Below are positions 49,608-63,549 of a stretch of DNA of 64,000 bases, in pieces; the stretch's first letter is position 1; every line of letters starts with the position of its first letter. Made by a program: the position numbers and the translations under genes. A model generated the notes under the pieces. The model searched no databases. It had not been told where the DNA came from and saw only the letters and a program-made list of their open reading frames with translations. This DNA is from Membranipora membranacea (lineage: Eukaryota > Bryozoa > Gymnolaemata > Cheilostomatida > Membraniporidae): assembly GCA_914767715.1 (NCBI GenBank), contig OU612075.1:4154001-4218000 (forward strand). The letters run 5' to 3'.

Positions 49608-52600
49608 ATGTATTGGCCTGGGCAAGGAGGGTGTGTTGCTCTTGAGAGCTCACTACCTTTTCTTCTTGTCTCTGTTTACTTACAAATTCAAGGTAAGGCA
49701 AATATTTTTCCAAATAAATTATTGTAAGTAATGATGATAAGAACAATCTATCAGTAATTCAGTTGCATTGGATTAATTCAATCAATTCAAACAATGGATG
49801 GTTTGGGTTGATAAATTTATGGTATTATTGATAGTTGATTAATTTTTCTTAAACATCATCATGCATGATTGACAGAGGAGATAGGGTGGAATTTGATGTG
49901 AGTGGTGTACAAAATTGCATAAATGAAATTACACCTGACTACAGACATTGGTTTCCAATTCGGTACTGAAGATTTGTGATAAGTTGTTGACTAACTGCCT
50001 GTGAGTTTTAGCCAGGCTTATTGTCATATGCCTCCCTTCCAGTCAACAACAACATGTCTGACTTATACCACACCCAGAGTCTCGGTCACGTTACTAAATG
50101 ACCCCTCGTACTACGTACAATAGTGTCTATGGTAATCTTGTCATTGGTGACTGCTGTCCTCTTACCTGACTGTGATTTGGTTACCGGTAATGATAATGTT
50201 TGAAGGCTCAGTATTGTATACAACTGGTCTTTTCTTTATTTAATAGGAATCATAGCAGGAGCTAATCAGAAAGACATAGACTCACATTTGGAGATGGGTA
50301 AGAGGTTTTTAGCAGCGGGTCAGTTAGCGGATGCGTTGAGTCATTACCACGCTGCAGTGGACCTTGACCCAGATAATTATCTCACTTACTTCAGACGAGC
50401 CACCGTCTTCTTAGCTATCGGAAAATCTAAATCTGCTCTGCCTGATCTCGAGAAAGTCCTACAGATAAAACCTGACTTTCATTCGGTATGTAATACAGTT
50501 GTGGGAGATTACAATCATGCTGCAGCAACCGATTGCAAGGGTGGCAAAACTCTGCAGAAAGAGATCGCAAACAACTCTTGAGTTTCTTTGGCTTTTCTAC
50601 ATGTGACTGTTGTGTAATAAATTTGATAATGTCACCTACACTGGTGCAACAGTTTTGCATCTTCTGACTTTTTTCCTATTTCACAGGCCAGAATACAGAA
50701 AGCTAACATACTCCTTAAACAAGGACATATAGACAAAGCGGAGCATGAGTATCGCACGGTGGTATGTAGATATGGTTATTTTTTATTGCTGTAACTGGCC
50801 AAAAGATACAGAAAAAGGATTATACACAATACAGGATTGTTTTCAAGAAACATTATACACCATAGCGTTTATACTCAAGTTTGGTCTTGTGACCAGATAA
50901 ATGACTTCAATTTAGCTAGGGCTACATGGAATGTTTAACAAAGGTTCAGTTGATAAACTGAGCAGAGAGTTTATAGTCATTGTTGGTCTCCAATAAATTG
51001 TACTGCTAAATGAAAGTCTATACAACGTGGCAATTAGGTAAGGGCTTCCCACTCTGCTGGCTATTAGCAGTGAGTAGCGTATAATCAATGAGAGTAAGAT
51101 AACGCTGTATCAGCTTGTCTCAAGTGTTATCAGATCTTAGATTGATGATACTCAGATTGCTTGCTGATTTGTGAGAATTATTGAGGGATATTCTCTATAT
51201 CTTGAGCCTTCTGGAATGAAAAATTGGAATTCATAAATTTTGAGATATGGTTGCTGCCCCAGTATTAGCGATAAAATATCTACTAATGTCATATTGCTTA
51301 TGAGTAGAATGGGGCTATGTTGGCTTGAGCGCCTGGCTTTCAGCATGTAGGTGTTTGATATTTTGGGTTAATAATCAGCAGCTGCAGTTCACTGAATACT
51401 CGACTATGAGGCCAAAGTCTTTATCCAGTTTTTCTGCACACTGTGAACAATTTCGATTGAGCATGCTTAGTCTTTTGGTAATGACAACATTTAAACAGAG
51501 GTATAACAAAATAATTCATCCACCGAAAATATTTTCAATCAAACTAATGTTTTTTTTTCTTTCTGATTTGTAGTTATCTAGGGATACAGAGAACAGAGAA
51601 GCGCATGAGAATATTGAACAGTTACCCATTCTGAGATCTATGTCTGAACAAGCTGAGTATCTCATATCACATGAGGACTACACAGGCGCTGAACAGGAAC
51701 TCACTAAACTTATAGAGGTATAGTTAATACTCTTACTCTTTCATCAAACTTCAGTCCCTGAGTCTGGAATAAACACTCCAACTTCACATGGCAGATCTGT
51801 ATGTGCGGACAGCGGATGTGCTGATCAAAGTGTCCGTGTTAAATCACGCACTTAAATATGCTGGTATTGGACCGATCAAGAACTATATGAAAATGCAATA
51901 ATTTACCAAATTAACGTAGACCGATAAATATGCTGGCTGCCGTATCTATAATCAAAAGTACTTACGTTTCTATGTTGGGTTCAGAACCCTTAAACCTGCA
52001 TCAGTGTGCATCAAAGGCCATAGTTTAATCCCAGACAATCTTGTTGTAGTTTTGTCCATGGGACGTAGCCCTACGTGAGATGAGGGCTGACTGTTATATT
52101 GAGATGAGGGAATACTTCAAAGCTATAAGTGATATTAAAGCCACCACTAAACTGGTAGGAGACAACACCGCTGCCTTCTATAGAATCAGTGATCTACACT
52201 ATCAGCTCGGCGAGGCTCAGGACTCACTCAGGTGGGTTAACACAATTAGGTTCATTTTTAACACTATTTTATTTGGCAGATAATAATCAGCTTGGGAGGA
52301 ATGTTTTCAGTTCTTGAAATGGAGAAAAAGAAACTCCATATTTTACGTATTATTTCTTTTGCTTTGATAAATTCAATCTTCCAGCTGGCCAAGGATGCTG
52401 AAGAAAGAAGATGATAAATAAAAAAGATGTTACATAATAACACCTTTTGATGTGAGACAGCAAGCATTATAAGTAAACAAGGAAAGTTATCCGTTAATGA
52501 TTTGTATCTTAGAGTTGCCTCATCATTGACATTAAGGAGACAACTCCAAAGTATTGCAACAATTTGACAAATAAACTAAAATTGATAATACTTTTGGCTT

Positions 52601-54809
52601 ATAGTAGGTATAACAGTTATGTAACTGTAACCTGAAATTGATATTCACAGAGAGATCCGTGAATGCCTCAAACTAGACCCAGACCACAAGGAGTGCTTCC
52701 CATTCTACAAGAAAGTTAAAAAGTTAACTAAGCAGATGGATTCCGCTCAGCAGCTAAAGAACGAGAAGCAGTGGGATGATTGTATCGGCAAGGCCAGAAA
52801 TATGCTCAAAACAGAAAAAAGTGTGTGGAACTATGTGTACACAGCTAAAGGTCATATATGTCACTGTCAAGCGCAGGTATGATTTCCTTAGACATACTTT
52901 TTTAAAAGAAGGGATTATAATATTGAATTTCTTTTTATATTTTCAAATTAACCAAGAGTCTCGGTTAATTTGCTTGCGAAGATTATTTATGCAGGGTTGC
53001 TTGCCTAGATAGATGCCTCTCTCGCAACCACCTCAACTGAATGATAGTAATGTCTCGATATGCGGCGGTTATTATTGAAATCTTCGCACTTTGGCTGCCT
53101 GTATTCCTCTAAATCAAGTTTGATCAACTTTTCCGCCATTCCAAATCTACTAGTAAGCGACCGGCTATTGAGGAGGCGCGACCTTCTGACAGCATCTCTA
53201 GTGGTAAGGGGCAACTCCAAATACAAACAAATCGGACCTTACTTGATCTACTTGTCTTTTGTGTTATTTGATGTTCAGATTCTAACTGAGAAGCTCATTG
53301 ATTTAGAGGATTTTGATTAAATTTACAGGCCGGATATAAAGATGAAGCAGTAGAATCTTGTCAGGAGGTTTTAGATATGGATTCTAATAGTGTGGAGACT
53401 CTGTGTGACTTAGGAGATTTATATATCAATGAGCAAGAATATGAAAAATGTAAGTAAGCGCTTCACTTTGCCTTGTATGAGATAGTCAAGCACTGTAGGC
53501 CATTTCTCTCGATCAGTGCAAGCTGGTTCTCACCACTAATTCTTGCTGCCCAAGTACTCTTAATTTGAATATGACAAAACTGCCCCATTTTTTATACCTA
53601 TGATTGAGGGTAGGTACTGATGCTAAAAAATGTGGTCATGTCATTCAGAGATGTACAATGTACCTACTTGTAATCATTAGTTGGTGTTACAACATATTAT
53701 TATCATTCTTATTGAACAACTTTTATCAAATTATGATATGTACTGAACTTTGCATAAGTCTGGGTGTATCATTAGTATACAAGTTTTGAATTTATATACA
53801 TCTTGTTAAATGAATCAAGTCCTATCTCACTCTATATGATTCTGTTTTGCAGCTATCGATTATTTCCAAAAAGCACTCGGTGCATCAGAGGGCTTTCATA
53901 GAGCAAAAGAGGGAATGGACAGGGCTCAAAAACTTCTCAAACAATCCAAAAAGAGAGATTACTATAAAATATTAGGCGTTACAAGGTAGGCATATATTAC
54001 TTATGCACTTATTAAATCTATTGTAAAAAAATATGTGATGTTATTTGGAGTTGTCCATTCACAAGACGCCATGATGAATAGATATCCGTTTGTAACATCT
54101 AAAGCTTTTTGTCTTGTTGATTCCTACCAGCCTATCATAACACAATTGTTTGATACCTGTTGTAGAAATGCTCAGAAGAAGGAAATATTGAAAGTGTATA
54201 GAAAATTAGCCATGATTTGGCATCCCGATAAATTTGAGGGTGAGGAAGAGAAAAAGGAAGCTGAGAAAAAGTTTATGGACATCGCAGCAGCTAAAGAGGT
54301 TCTAACAGATCCTGGTGCGTATATCCTCCTCCACATATACAAAACTAATTATTTATTCGTCATCACACAACCATCAAGGTGTTAGTTGTGTCAAAAGTGG
54401 CTAGATATCTTATTATAGATCTTATTATCGAATAATTATCAAACTTCAAGTTGTTGAATGAAGATAGTCTGGTAAACAATGGTAGGCCAAAAGAGCCACA
54501 TTTTTTTGTAACCCATGATAGCTCTTCTAGTGAACTTAAATGTTTTTGCTCTGAAATGTAAACCAGATCCGTCCCCAGCTTATATGTTTTTCTAGTTTAG
54601 CTAACTCATCTTCAATGTGGCTTTCTTTTTCTTAACCAACAGCGTCATTAATTACTTGTTTGTATTTTACAGAAATGAGACAAAAGTTTGACAATGGAGA
54701 GGACCCATTAGACCCAGAGCAACAGCAAGGTGGTCACGGACACGGTCACCCATTCCATGGATTTAATCCATTCGGTGGTGGAGGCAACTTCAAATTCCAC
54801 TTCAATTAG
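49608..54809 (+). CDS. DNAJC3: DNAJC3 / p58IPK, ER co-chaperone
   Basis: Ten exons: 49608-49692, 50247-50485, 50687-50761, 51574-51717, 52050-52231, 52651-52876, 53329-53449, 53853-53985, 54166-54314, 54673-54809. They sum to 1491 nt, 496 aa, near the usual ~504. A hydrophobic N-terminus (LPFLLVSVYL) is a signal peptide. TPR units fill residues ~35-385, beginning with HLEMGKRFLAAGQLADALSHY. A J domain starts at RDYYKILGV (~392), with the Hsp70-activating HPD at 421-423. The Gly/His-rich tail ends GGNFKFHFN, which is diagnostic of the family. Known role: a luminal ER co-chaperone of BiP in the unfolded protein response. An AATAAA follows at 54,922-54,927. Confidence 0.96.
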
Positions 54810-54921
54810 AAGACTCTCTGTTGCTAGCTCTGCCTACTCTGTAACATACTCTTTTCTCAAGCTTTACTGTGGTGTTATTATATGATGGTTCATAGCAGGC
54901 AACAGACTCAGTGGTGCAACG

Positions 54922-54927
54922 AATAAA
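54922..54927 (+). promoter_or_regulatory. Candidate poly(A) signal of DNAJC3
   Basis: Canonical AATAAA 113 bases after the DNAJC3 stop codon. Confidence 0.6.
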
Positions 54928-56764
54928 ACAACACAGTTTTCCCTCCATTTACAAATTTTGGTACATAAAACTCGCTGTCATGCAGCAATGTTTGAAATTG
55001 TTATGATATTTTTTGAGTCCAGAGTCAATCCAAATGTCAATTTATGCTTCATCGGATAAGATGTATCAAGTTTGACATTAAGTAGTCTTCAGGATGGACA
55101 TAAAATATTGTTATATTTTCAAACGGTTGAAAAGAAGAATTGACCAAACTGATATTGAGTACCAAAAGCGAACAAAAATGTCCACTAATTGGTGAACCGT
55201 AGGCTTATTGATAATTTGTGAACCGGATTTGAAAGAGTTATTTTTTCGGATCCACTTTTGACAGACAGAATCCATTTTTGACTGGAAGTAAAGCTTTCCC
55301 CCTAGGTAATTTTTTGTTGGTTATCCATGTATTTTTGAGCGCTGTTGCTTCTAGGTTTTTTTTCGCCCGAGTTATGTCTGTACAATCTATCAATTGTATC
55401 ATGTCCAGATTTTATATGCAATAAATTCGGTCCAATCATAACACTTATTGTGCATAATTGTGTCAGTTTCAGAGATGCACTATATATTGAGACCACTGAT
55501 ACATAATACATGTATACGGGTGAGGGGAACATAGTTGACTCTAAACAGGCGTGTGGCTATTTATGTATGGTTGCTGGACTGCAGTTCTCATCTTTGATTG
55601 GTCCACAAGTTCAGAATTCCAACCCCTTGTACACTTTTGTCAAGCAGCTTGCCTCAGTTTTTGAAGGTTATTACTGTGGCGTCGATCAATAAAAAATGTA
55701 AAACCTGTCAGATTTTCAGCTTCATTTAGATGCTGATACAAAGTCTTATACTGATGATGCTATGTACTTTACCACTGATCCATAAATTCAAATCATTGAG
55801 CCACACATAAACGTTTGTCTATGATGCCACCCCTGTCCTTAGCACTGCTCACCTCATGGGATTAAAGAAAGCTTTGCAAGTTGCTAGTCATTGACAGATA
55901 GCCAACCTGGGTGGTCACAGTATACCCTACTTATTGCTAAGCTATCTTTAATCCTCTAAAGTATCAGTACTAAAGACAGGGGTGGCAAGAGATGTATACA
56001 CCCAAGCACACTTGGGTGTATACCACTCCTGTCTTTAGCACTGACAAGGCTTGGCAAGTTGCTAGACATTGAGATATGGCCAACCTGGGTGGTCACAGTA
56101 TACATTACCAACATAATGACAAATGCAAAATACAAATGAAAACATGTAGCTGTCATTGGGGTAACAGAAGTGCTATCAATCGTTGAATCATGTTTGTATC
56201 ATGTTTGTATCATGGCGTCGATGCAGAGCGCCAGTGAGAAAAAAGATATTTAGCACTGAAGCTTTGATTTAAGGCACTGTTACTGTTACAAGTTTGAGGC
56301 TCAGGATGAAAATTAACACACCAGAAATATTAAACTTGGTACTCCGAGTTTCACATTGGAAGTTTGATGAAATTTCCGTACTAAGTACTAATTTATATGA
56401 TATGCACACAATTTAGGGCATATATACTCTGCTAAAGCGCTGTTATTGTATTCACCCTCTCATCATGCCAGTGTATGGTATTATATACTACTCATCATCA
56501 TGAATGGAACATCTTACTGATACTGAAAAAATTGAGCTAGACAAGACAACTCCTAAGGTCCATCTCTCAGAGATCGTCTAACCGTGATTGCATGTTGAAA
56601 AGCCCTGGTATTACTTATCCTGAATGCAGTCGAGGTGGATACTACTTGACTTCATTCGAGGATTTAAAAAATGTAAACCGATATAATTGATTGCCAACCA
56701 TTGGACGCATTAACCTCTAACTCTAATTTGACTTATGTAACAGTCTTGCTCATATTAAGAAATT
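54928..56764. other. Convergent intergenic region between DNAJC3 and the zinc-finger gene
   Basis: No exon is supported. The stretch holds a direct repeat (about 55,822-55,927 and 56,019-56,107) overlapping a foldback at 55,965-56,043. A minus-strand AATAAA at 56,765-56,770 may end the zinc-finger transcript. Confidence 0.5.
55965..56043. repeat. Foldback hairpin
   Basis: GTATACACCCAAG faces CTTGGGTGTATAC across a 4-base loop. The stem extends through CTAAAGACAGGGGTGG against its inverse, with an 8-base bulge (caagagat) on the left arm. Confidence 0.85.
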
Positions 56765-56981
56765 TTTATTTGCAAACAAAAATAAAAGAAAATGGCAAAA
56801 TAATTATAATAATGCATTCTAAATTTATTTAGCTTCCTCAAAATCATTGTTTCTCAAAGTTAGTTCAGCATCCTTGAGATTCAAAATAATACAGATTGGG
56901 TCATCACGCTGGTAACCCATCCATTACCAGTGAGGTGCGATTAGGACCTCTAGCATAGATGAGAATGTATATTTTGCTAGG

Positions 56982-59900
56982 CTATGAGTTAGTATCGTCT
57001 ACCTGAGCTATGATCGCCGACGCCATCTCCAGTAACGTCTGATCAGATGAATCCGGTACATTCACTACAATAAACCAAACCAACACATCAGAGCATTTGC
57101 TAGTAGCTTGTAATAGTTGAATGGTGGAAAATTTATTCAAGATAAAATCAGTAAATTGAACCACTAGTAGTTAGTAATTAAGGAGAGAACTAAATCTAGT
57201 ACTGTAATTTTTAGCGTAATCAGCCATACAAAATAATTGTGCAAATTGTCATGAGTGAGTCTTGCCTGGCATTGTCAGTGTTCCATTCCCATCAGCACAA
57301 ATTTGGCGCTCCCAGATAATTGTACATCGATATTACACTATTAGAATATCTCTGAGCTTGGTACCTAATGTCTTGACCTAATTCTAGACTTTTACTCAAA
57401 ACTCTTGGTGAAGCTACGTAAGCGACATGAATTATTTTATGGTCTATCAATCAGACAATATATACATACAATAGTATATTACGTGATCAGCATGTGCACT
57501 AGTGCTTGATAGATACGTACCAGTAATGTACCCTGAGCCGCTGTCTATAGAGACTCCAGGATTGAATATAATCTCATCACCATCCTCGTTAACTATGACA
57601 GTGGTCTGACCTTCTGGTACTGTAATTACCCTCTCATGATCCTCTCCTTCGGGTACTGTAATAACCCTCTCATCATCACCACCTTCTATCACTAAATATA
57701 AATCGGGGAAGCATAAACCAAGTCGTGTGTCTGCAGCATAGGTACATGAGTATGGAAGCAATTTATACGGCATCTACCAAGCAGATATATGAATCTTTAT
57801 GTATTTTGCCATCGTTGTGTGCAGTTTCCAACTATCCGAACAGTTTAAATATACATGAGGTCTACATAACAAAAGTGTTCGTGCAATGTCACTGTGTGAT
57901 AGTTACCTTGTTCATGGATGTTCTGATCATCTCCGGCTAGATGATCCATAGTTTCCATATCAGTATGATCAGCGGTCTGCTCAAGGTATTGGGAGTTTTC
58001 TCCCTCGCTTTGTTGAGACAGCACAACAAGATGCATGTTCTGATCGGACATCTTACTTTTAGGATGGCGCCTTCTTCTATGACACAGAAGCTCGTGGGCA
58101 TTGGAGAAAACAGCTGGGCAAAACTTACAGTTCAACACCTGAAACAATTTGAAATGATTTAGACAAATAAATCAACTTTCAGAGACAGTTCATCATACAT
58201 TGATAGAGATGGTAAAATATAAGATAACGGTTGATACAAAGATTGCAATTCAGTTCATCTGTGTTTTTTGGGAAAGAACTTGTCATAATTTGGAGTTGCC
58301 CTTTTCCAAGACATGGGTGCACAACTCGAAGTTAGCTGCTCAATATCCATATTTTGCACACTGAACATCAAAATATGCAACCTTGCCTGTCATTTTCCTC
58401 CGAACTGACATTTCAGCCAAATGTAAGTTGGCGCCATCACTCGAGGGCTCAGGTTTCAAGCTTTACAAAAATGTTTTATTTTGGTGTTAGGACAACATTT
58501 GATAAAGACACAGTCAATAACATAATCGACTAAGTAAAATTTTATAATTGTCACTGACAACTATAATAAACCACCTCATTTACTAATGAGTTAAGTGTCG
58601 GAATGGGTCAAAATGACAGCCAGGATTACAGGATTACATATTACAAAACTATGGATGACCACAGTGAAACTGTAAGTATTTTATACCTTGCATTCCAATA
58701 GTGATGAAGTTTCTAATCCTGTATCTTCTCATTATATAAATTGAGTTCTAACTGTCAATAAAACTGGCGAAATTTTGAAAGAAGGGACACACAACATTAC
58801 CTTAGAGTGAGTGAGTTTGTGCTTCTTTAGATCAAATGCCCGAATAAAGGCATAACCACAGACATCACATATATGCTTCTTCCCTTGTACATGCTCCCTC
58901 TCATGTCGCTTAAACTCATACGGATCAGCTGTCCTAAAGAACAAAACCAAACATTGAAAGTAATAATTAAGAGTAGGAAGTATTTGCCTATTTGTGGTTT
59001 GAATATAAAATCATGCAATAGATCAACATCTTTACCACTCCATTTATCCAAACAATAGTCTTCGCTCTCAAATTGTTGCATTTACATATTCATGAAATCA
59101 TAGGCTAAATGTTCTAGTTTGCAAGCAGAATACCTGGTAAACTAGTTAACATTCTCACATGAAATTTCCCCCTGATAAAATTTGATAGAATAATATAACA
59201 TCACAGCGCAATGAATGTAAATTTTACACTAAACATTTTGCCTCAGGTTTTCTCAAGCTTTCTTTCTATCAATTTTCCTTTGGTACCAGGGTCAATGTTT
59301 TCTTATGACCGGCCTACAAATCACAATTACATATCTGGGGCCAAAATCAGGCAATCGATGAAAAGTTTTACCCAATGATTGTTCTTTGTGTATCATTTAG
59401 GACTTACTTCCATCCACAGTTTTGACAGACGAGATTTTTCTCGGCGTGCACATACTGGTGTCGGTTCAGATTGGACAGAGTTTTGAAGGACAGGTCACAT
59501 TGATCACACTGGAAATCTTTCGTGCCGTGCATCTTAGTCATGTGACGAAACAGGTCGGCCTTTATATTGGTCTGCAAAACGAATTCACATGGATAATGAT
59601 TACTGTGCTAAAGGAAATATGGTAGAACATTATAAAATAGAACGCTGAAAAGTAAGAATTGCAATATTGGACATATATATATATATACATGTTTATCATA
59701 TTTTAAACATAGAAATCTTGAAGAAAAAAATCAGGCTACGGTATACAGGTGTATATTGCCACTACCCAACTTACAAACCTTGTAATCACAGGAGGAGCAC
59801 TGGAACTCAGTCGGAGGGTCGTGTATCTTCATGTGATACTTAAGTTTAGAAGGATTAGCAGTTCTATAATCACAAGCATCACAACTCAGCGTCTTCTCTA

Positions 59901-62900
59901 AAGCCAAAAGACAATTAACATTTAAAAATGTCGTTTATTTGAGTGAAAGATGCAAGATTTGTAAAATGGCCAGTTTGATGATCAACTGCATGCCATTCCT
60001 GGTCAGATGTTCTAATATTTTAGCAAACATTTCAGAATCGAGTTTAATAATAATAAAGATAATGTCACTAGACCATGTGTTGACTCTGATTAGTTGGGGA
60101 GAAACCAACTAACAAGAGTGAAGACATTGACTATATGTCACAGTACATTACAGGAAAACATTTAGGGTTGAATTAAAGAATACAGTCGTCTTGACAATAA
60201 CCTTTCGAATTTGTGTTGCCTTTAAAAATTCGGCAGGGGGCAACTCCAAATTAGCCCCTGATTACCTTGATGTGTATACATGTGTTGCTCTAATAGTTTA
60301 GTAGAGTAGAACTTCTGCTCACAAGTATTACACTGATATTTATCTACATTAGTATGCTTCTCCATATGCCTGCTCAACATACTCTTCATGGCACACTAAA
60401 ACAAGTACAACACTATGAAACATATTATTAATGTTTGTATAATACAAAATTAGCACTCCTTGGCTTGACCAATTCGAAACAAATATTGCAAAAGTTCACA
60501 CATATTGCAAGAGGCCTTGACATGTAAGATTTATTTGCAAGCAAGGAGTAATATGACAAACAAATCACTTATAATACAAATATTTCAGGCATGGCAGACC
60601 ATAGGGCAATCCAGTAAATAAAATCAAGCTATTTTCCACTGAATATGCTGTCCATATTAGTCAGTGGAAACAGCACATCGCCAAATTTCTGCTAGCTTCC
60701 GGTGTGTTTTGATATTTGTGAGCGACTTACCGCTTGTAACATTAATCTGCTAGCGTCATTCAACTTGATGGTAAATCAGTGAATTTTAACAGCTAGTGAC
60801 CCGACTTACTCTGTAGCTGCAGTTTGGACATCCGTATGGTTTCTCAGTGTCAGGTTGGTGTTTATTCCTCACATGATTATTTAGATATAGTTTGAGAGCA
60901 AATCTCTGTCCGCACACATCACAGACAAACTTCTTCTCATTAGTGTGCCTTACAGTGATGTGTCTCTGTAACTCGAAGGCTCGCATGAACACCTTATCAC
61001 AGCGAGGGCAGGCATACTAAAAATAACCCATAGACTGTGCGGTTCATATTTTCAACATATTTGTGATCTATAGATCAGCAGAAAATTTATAATTTGATAA
61101 ACACTGTACCCTCTGAAAATTAGCATTGTTTAATTTATGTTTTGTAGCCAATAAAAATTTGAAAAACAGTCAAAAAGCCTAATATAAAACATGCTGAAAA
61201 GAATAGAAAATCAATAATTCTGTGTATTTACAGCTGGTATATATTTTTTTTTCTCATCAATCTATAACACCAACAAGAACAGATAGAGGGTACTGCATGA
61301 CAATTGATACTGAGTAATATCGGGCGAAGAAGAACTGAAAACTTTTAACAAATTATTTTTATTATAATTCTCACCAGATTGGTGCCGTCTGATGTTGTGA
61401 CAGAACGTACTGAGTTGACATCAGCTGACGGGATAGCCGAGGTCAAGGTCGGCTGATGATGAGTTCTTCTCTCTACAGATTTAATGACAACCTGTACATT
61501 CTGACCATCACTGGTGGTGATTGTGGTGACTTCTGTACCAAGATCGGATCCCTGAAGGTTATATATATATATATACACATATATATCGTATATGAGTGAT
61601 TATATAAAGCTATGTGCAAGAAAACAATTATTTCACTTCTTCGAGCTTACCCCTTCAGCAAGGGAAAACACACTAATTTGTACACATTTTGTAATGAGGA
61701 CTCCTCTCCCAGAACCTTCGCAGCATGTTTTTTAAGCTCAACAGCCCTGGTTCATTACAGTCGAGACGTACCTTAGTTGTTCCTTATTTATTGTCTTAGC
61801 TGAGGAAGATATAGAACAATGATCATGGCATCAATACATTTTATAAATCTACTATGTAAGCATTACATAGACTCTTTTTGTTGGTTTTTTACTTTTTAGT
61901 AAACTCTAATACAACCAGTAATTTTTCTATAGACAATCTATTTTCACAACATATTTGTCTATATATACTTGTGACTAATAAACCGATGCAATATCGATCC
62001 ATCTATCCATACCTACCTCTTGATCTATTGTGACATCTTCAAGCTGCCCAGTATCAATCAAGTGTTCCGTGATGTGCTGAGGAACCTCCTCACCTACATC
62101 TGATTGGCTTATATGAGCTTGAGTAACGTGTGATTGGTCAATCAAGATTTCGCCAACATTCGATTCATTGATTACATTCTCTTCAGACTCCAGTTGGTTA
62201 ACTATCTGATGAGTGGTTGTCTGTATTTCCTCATTACAGTTTTCTGAGTCTATTAGCTGATCGTCTGTTGCCTGATGGACTGTTTCGGGATTCACACACA
62301 CTTCGACATTGAACACATGAGATTCAGCTCGATCAGGGTTGTCAGAATCTGAAGCTGATGTGACTCTTTCTACAGCACGAATTGGTCCTCCAATCTCCTT
62401 AAGTCACATAGAAATATACCCTTTAAGTTGAGCTATCACAGATAAAGCCACAATTTCAAAATTTTCACCTTGACACTTAACCGTTCTTCTCCAAAGGATT
62501 CGTGTACACATTCCAGTTTTACATAGCAAGTATAATGATACTGCCTGGCCAATCAGATACATAATCATTAATATTAGCTTTTGGTACCGGTAACATTTGG
62601 TATAGGTTTATTTTCATTTCTTTATCAAACCAAGGTTCGATAACATTGAATCGTTGTGCTCGTTTTACTCAATATGAGCTGATGGATTTACTAGTAGAAC
62701 CTACAGTCAATATAGGAAATGAATATATCCAAGAGTTCTGGTGACTAGGGCAATCAATCTAGAAAATTTCCATTAAAAGGACATGAACCAAAAACCACCT
62801 GCGGCACAAGTCGAATGATTGTGAAATTCATCTCACCATTCCAAAAAAATTATAATGATTATAAAAATTATCCACAAAACTGTGGCCATTCTATATGGCT

Positions 62901-63101
62901 ATTGGCTATGGCTTAATTGTATGAAAGGCATAAGCTTCTAGAATAAGTTATTACCTGTAGTTTATGAGGATGCGCAGCAATGAGGCTGATTATCTCCCGT
63001 AGAATACCTTCTATACTAAACACAGCCAGAGCTATATCTCGTTCTCTCTTACTAGCGATACTAACCAGAAGCTCATTCATCTCTAAATCTGTGATAGCCA
63101 T
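56982..63101 (-). CDS. C2H2 zinc-finger protein, ten fingers, unassigned
   Basis: Eleven exons: 62955-63101, 62017-62397, 61375-61551, 60810-61016, 60266-60395, 59779-59897, 59408-59571, 58801-58933, 57907-58138, 57521-57691, 56982-57064. They sum to 1944 nt, 647 aa, with all phases consistent. Residues 1-49 form a helical N-terminus; 50-235 are acidic and Gln/Thr-rich, with a TTSDG motif repeated. From 236 to about 511 ten C2H2 fingers follow, several with TGEKP-like linkers degraded (HTNEKK, HDPPTE). The acidic C-terminus has a nine-residue motif (ERVITVPEG) repeated. It is likely a nuclear DNA-binding transcription regulator with acidic activation-type regions. I could not assign an orthologue. 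Confidence 0.9.
60069..60133. mobile_element. Small foldback element in zinc-finger gene intron 5
   Basis: The left arm TAGACCATGTGTTGACTCTG is related in sequence to the element at 47,294-47,365 (TAGCCAATGTGTTGGCTCTG). The arms meet at CCAACTAA/TTAGTTGG around a centre of ggagaaa. ATGTCAC flanks both sides, as expected for a 7-8 bp target duplication. Confidence 0.7.
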
Positions 63102-63360
63102 CCTGAGCTTAGTCTGTTATGGTCTGAAGCCTTTAGGAAACACAATGTCAGCTTTAGACACTCAGCTAAGTATAAAAGAATTCTGGAGCATCATGTGTTC
63201 TACCCAAGGTTTGGGGTTCTTTTGCCCTTTGACATCATAGATCATTGTCAGATGGCACTGCGTATAGCGTGGATTAAGTATATATTTGGTCTAATGATTG
63301 AATTTTAGAAACTTTCTTCTGCGTGCTGGGTATGGTGAGCTCTGGTTCATTGCGTTCAAT
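63102..63360. promoter_or_regulatory. 5' region of the zinc-finger gene
   Basis: The stretch immediately upstream of the start codon at 63,101 has no open gene. It should contain the 5' UTR and promoter, bounded on the far side by a foldback element. Confidence 0.4.
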
Positions 63361-63549
63361 CACAGACAGCAGGTCACTGACAGCAGGTCACTGACAGCAG
63401 GTCACTGACAGTTGATTTGATGAGTTGCAGCCTTGTGTGTGTGTGGTTTGTGTTTGTTGTGGTGAAGATGCGCATGAACCAAGTTATCGCGGCTCACACA
63501 CACAAGGCTGCAACTCATCAAATCAACTGTCAGTGACCTGCTGTCTGTG
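63361..63549. mobile_element. Foldback element with long inverted arms
   Basis: The arms read CACAGACAGCAGGTCACTGA inward and continue through GTTGATTTGATGAGTTGCAG and a CCTTGTGTGTG end. The total arm is about 60-80 bp, with the left side lengthened by a threefold 15-bp tandem repeat (caggtcactgacag). The loop is about 45 bp. GTTCAAT flanks both ends (63,354-63,360 and 63,550-63,556). No coding capacity; MITE-like. Confidence 0.85.
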
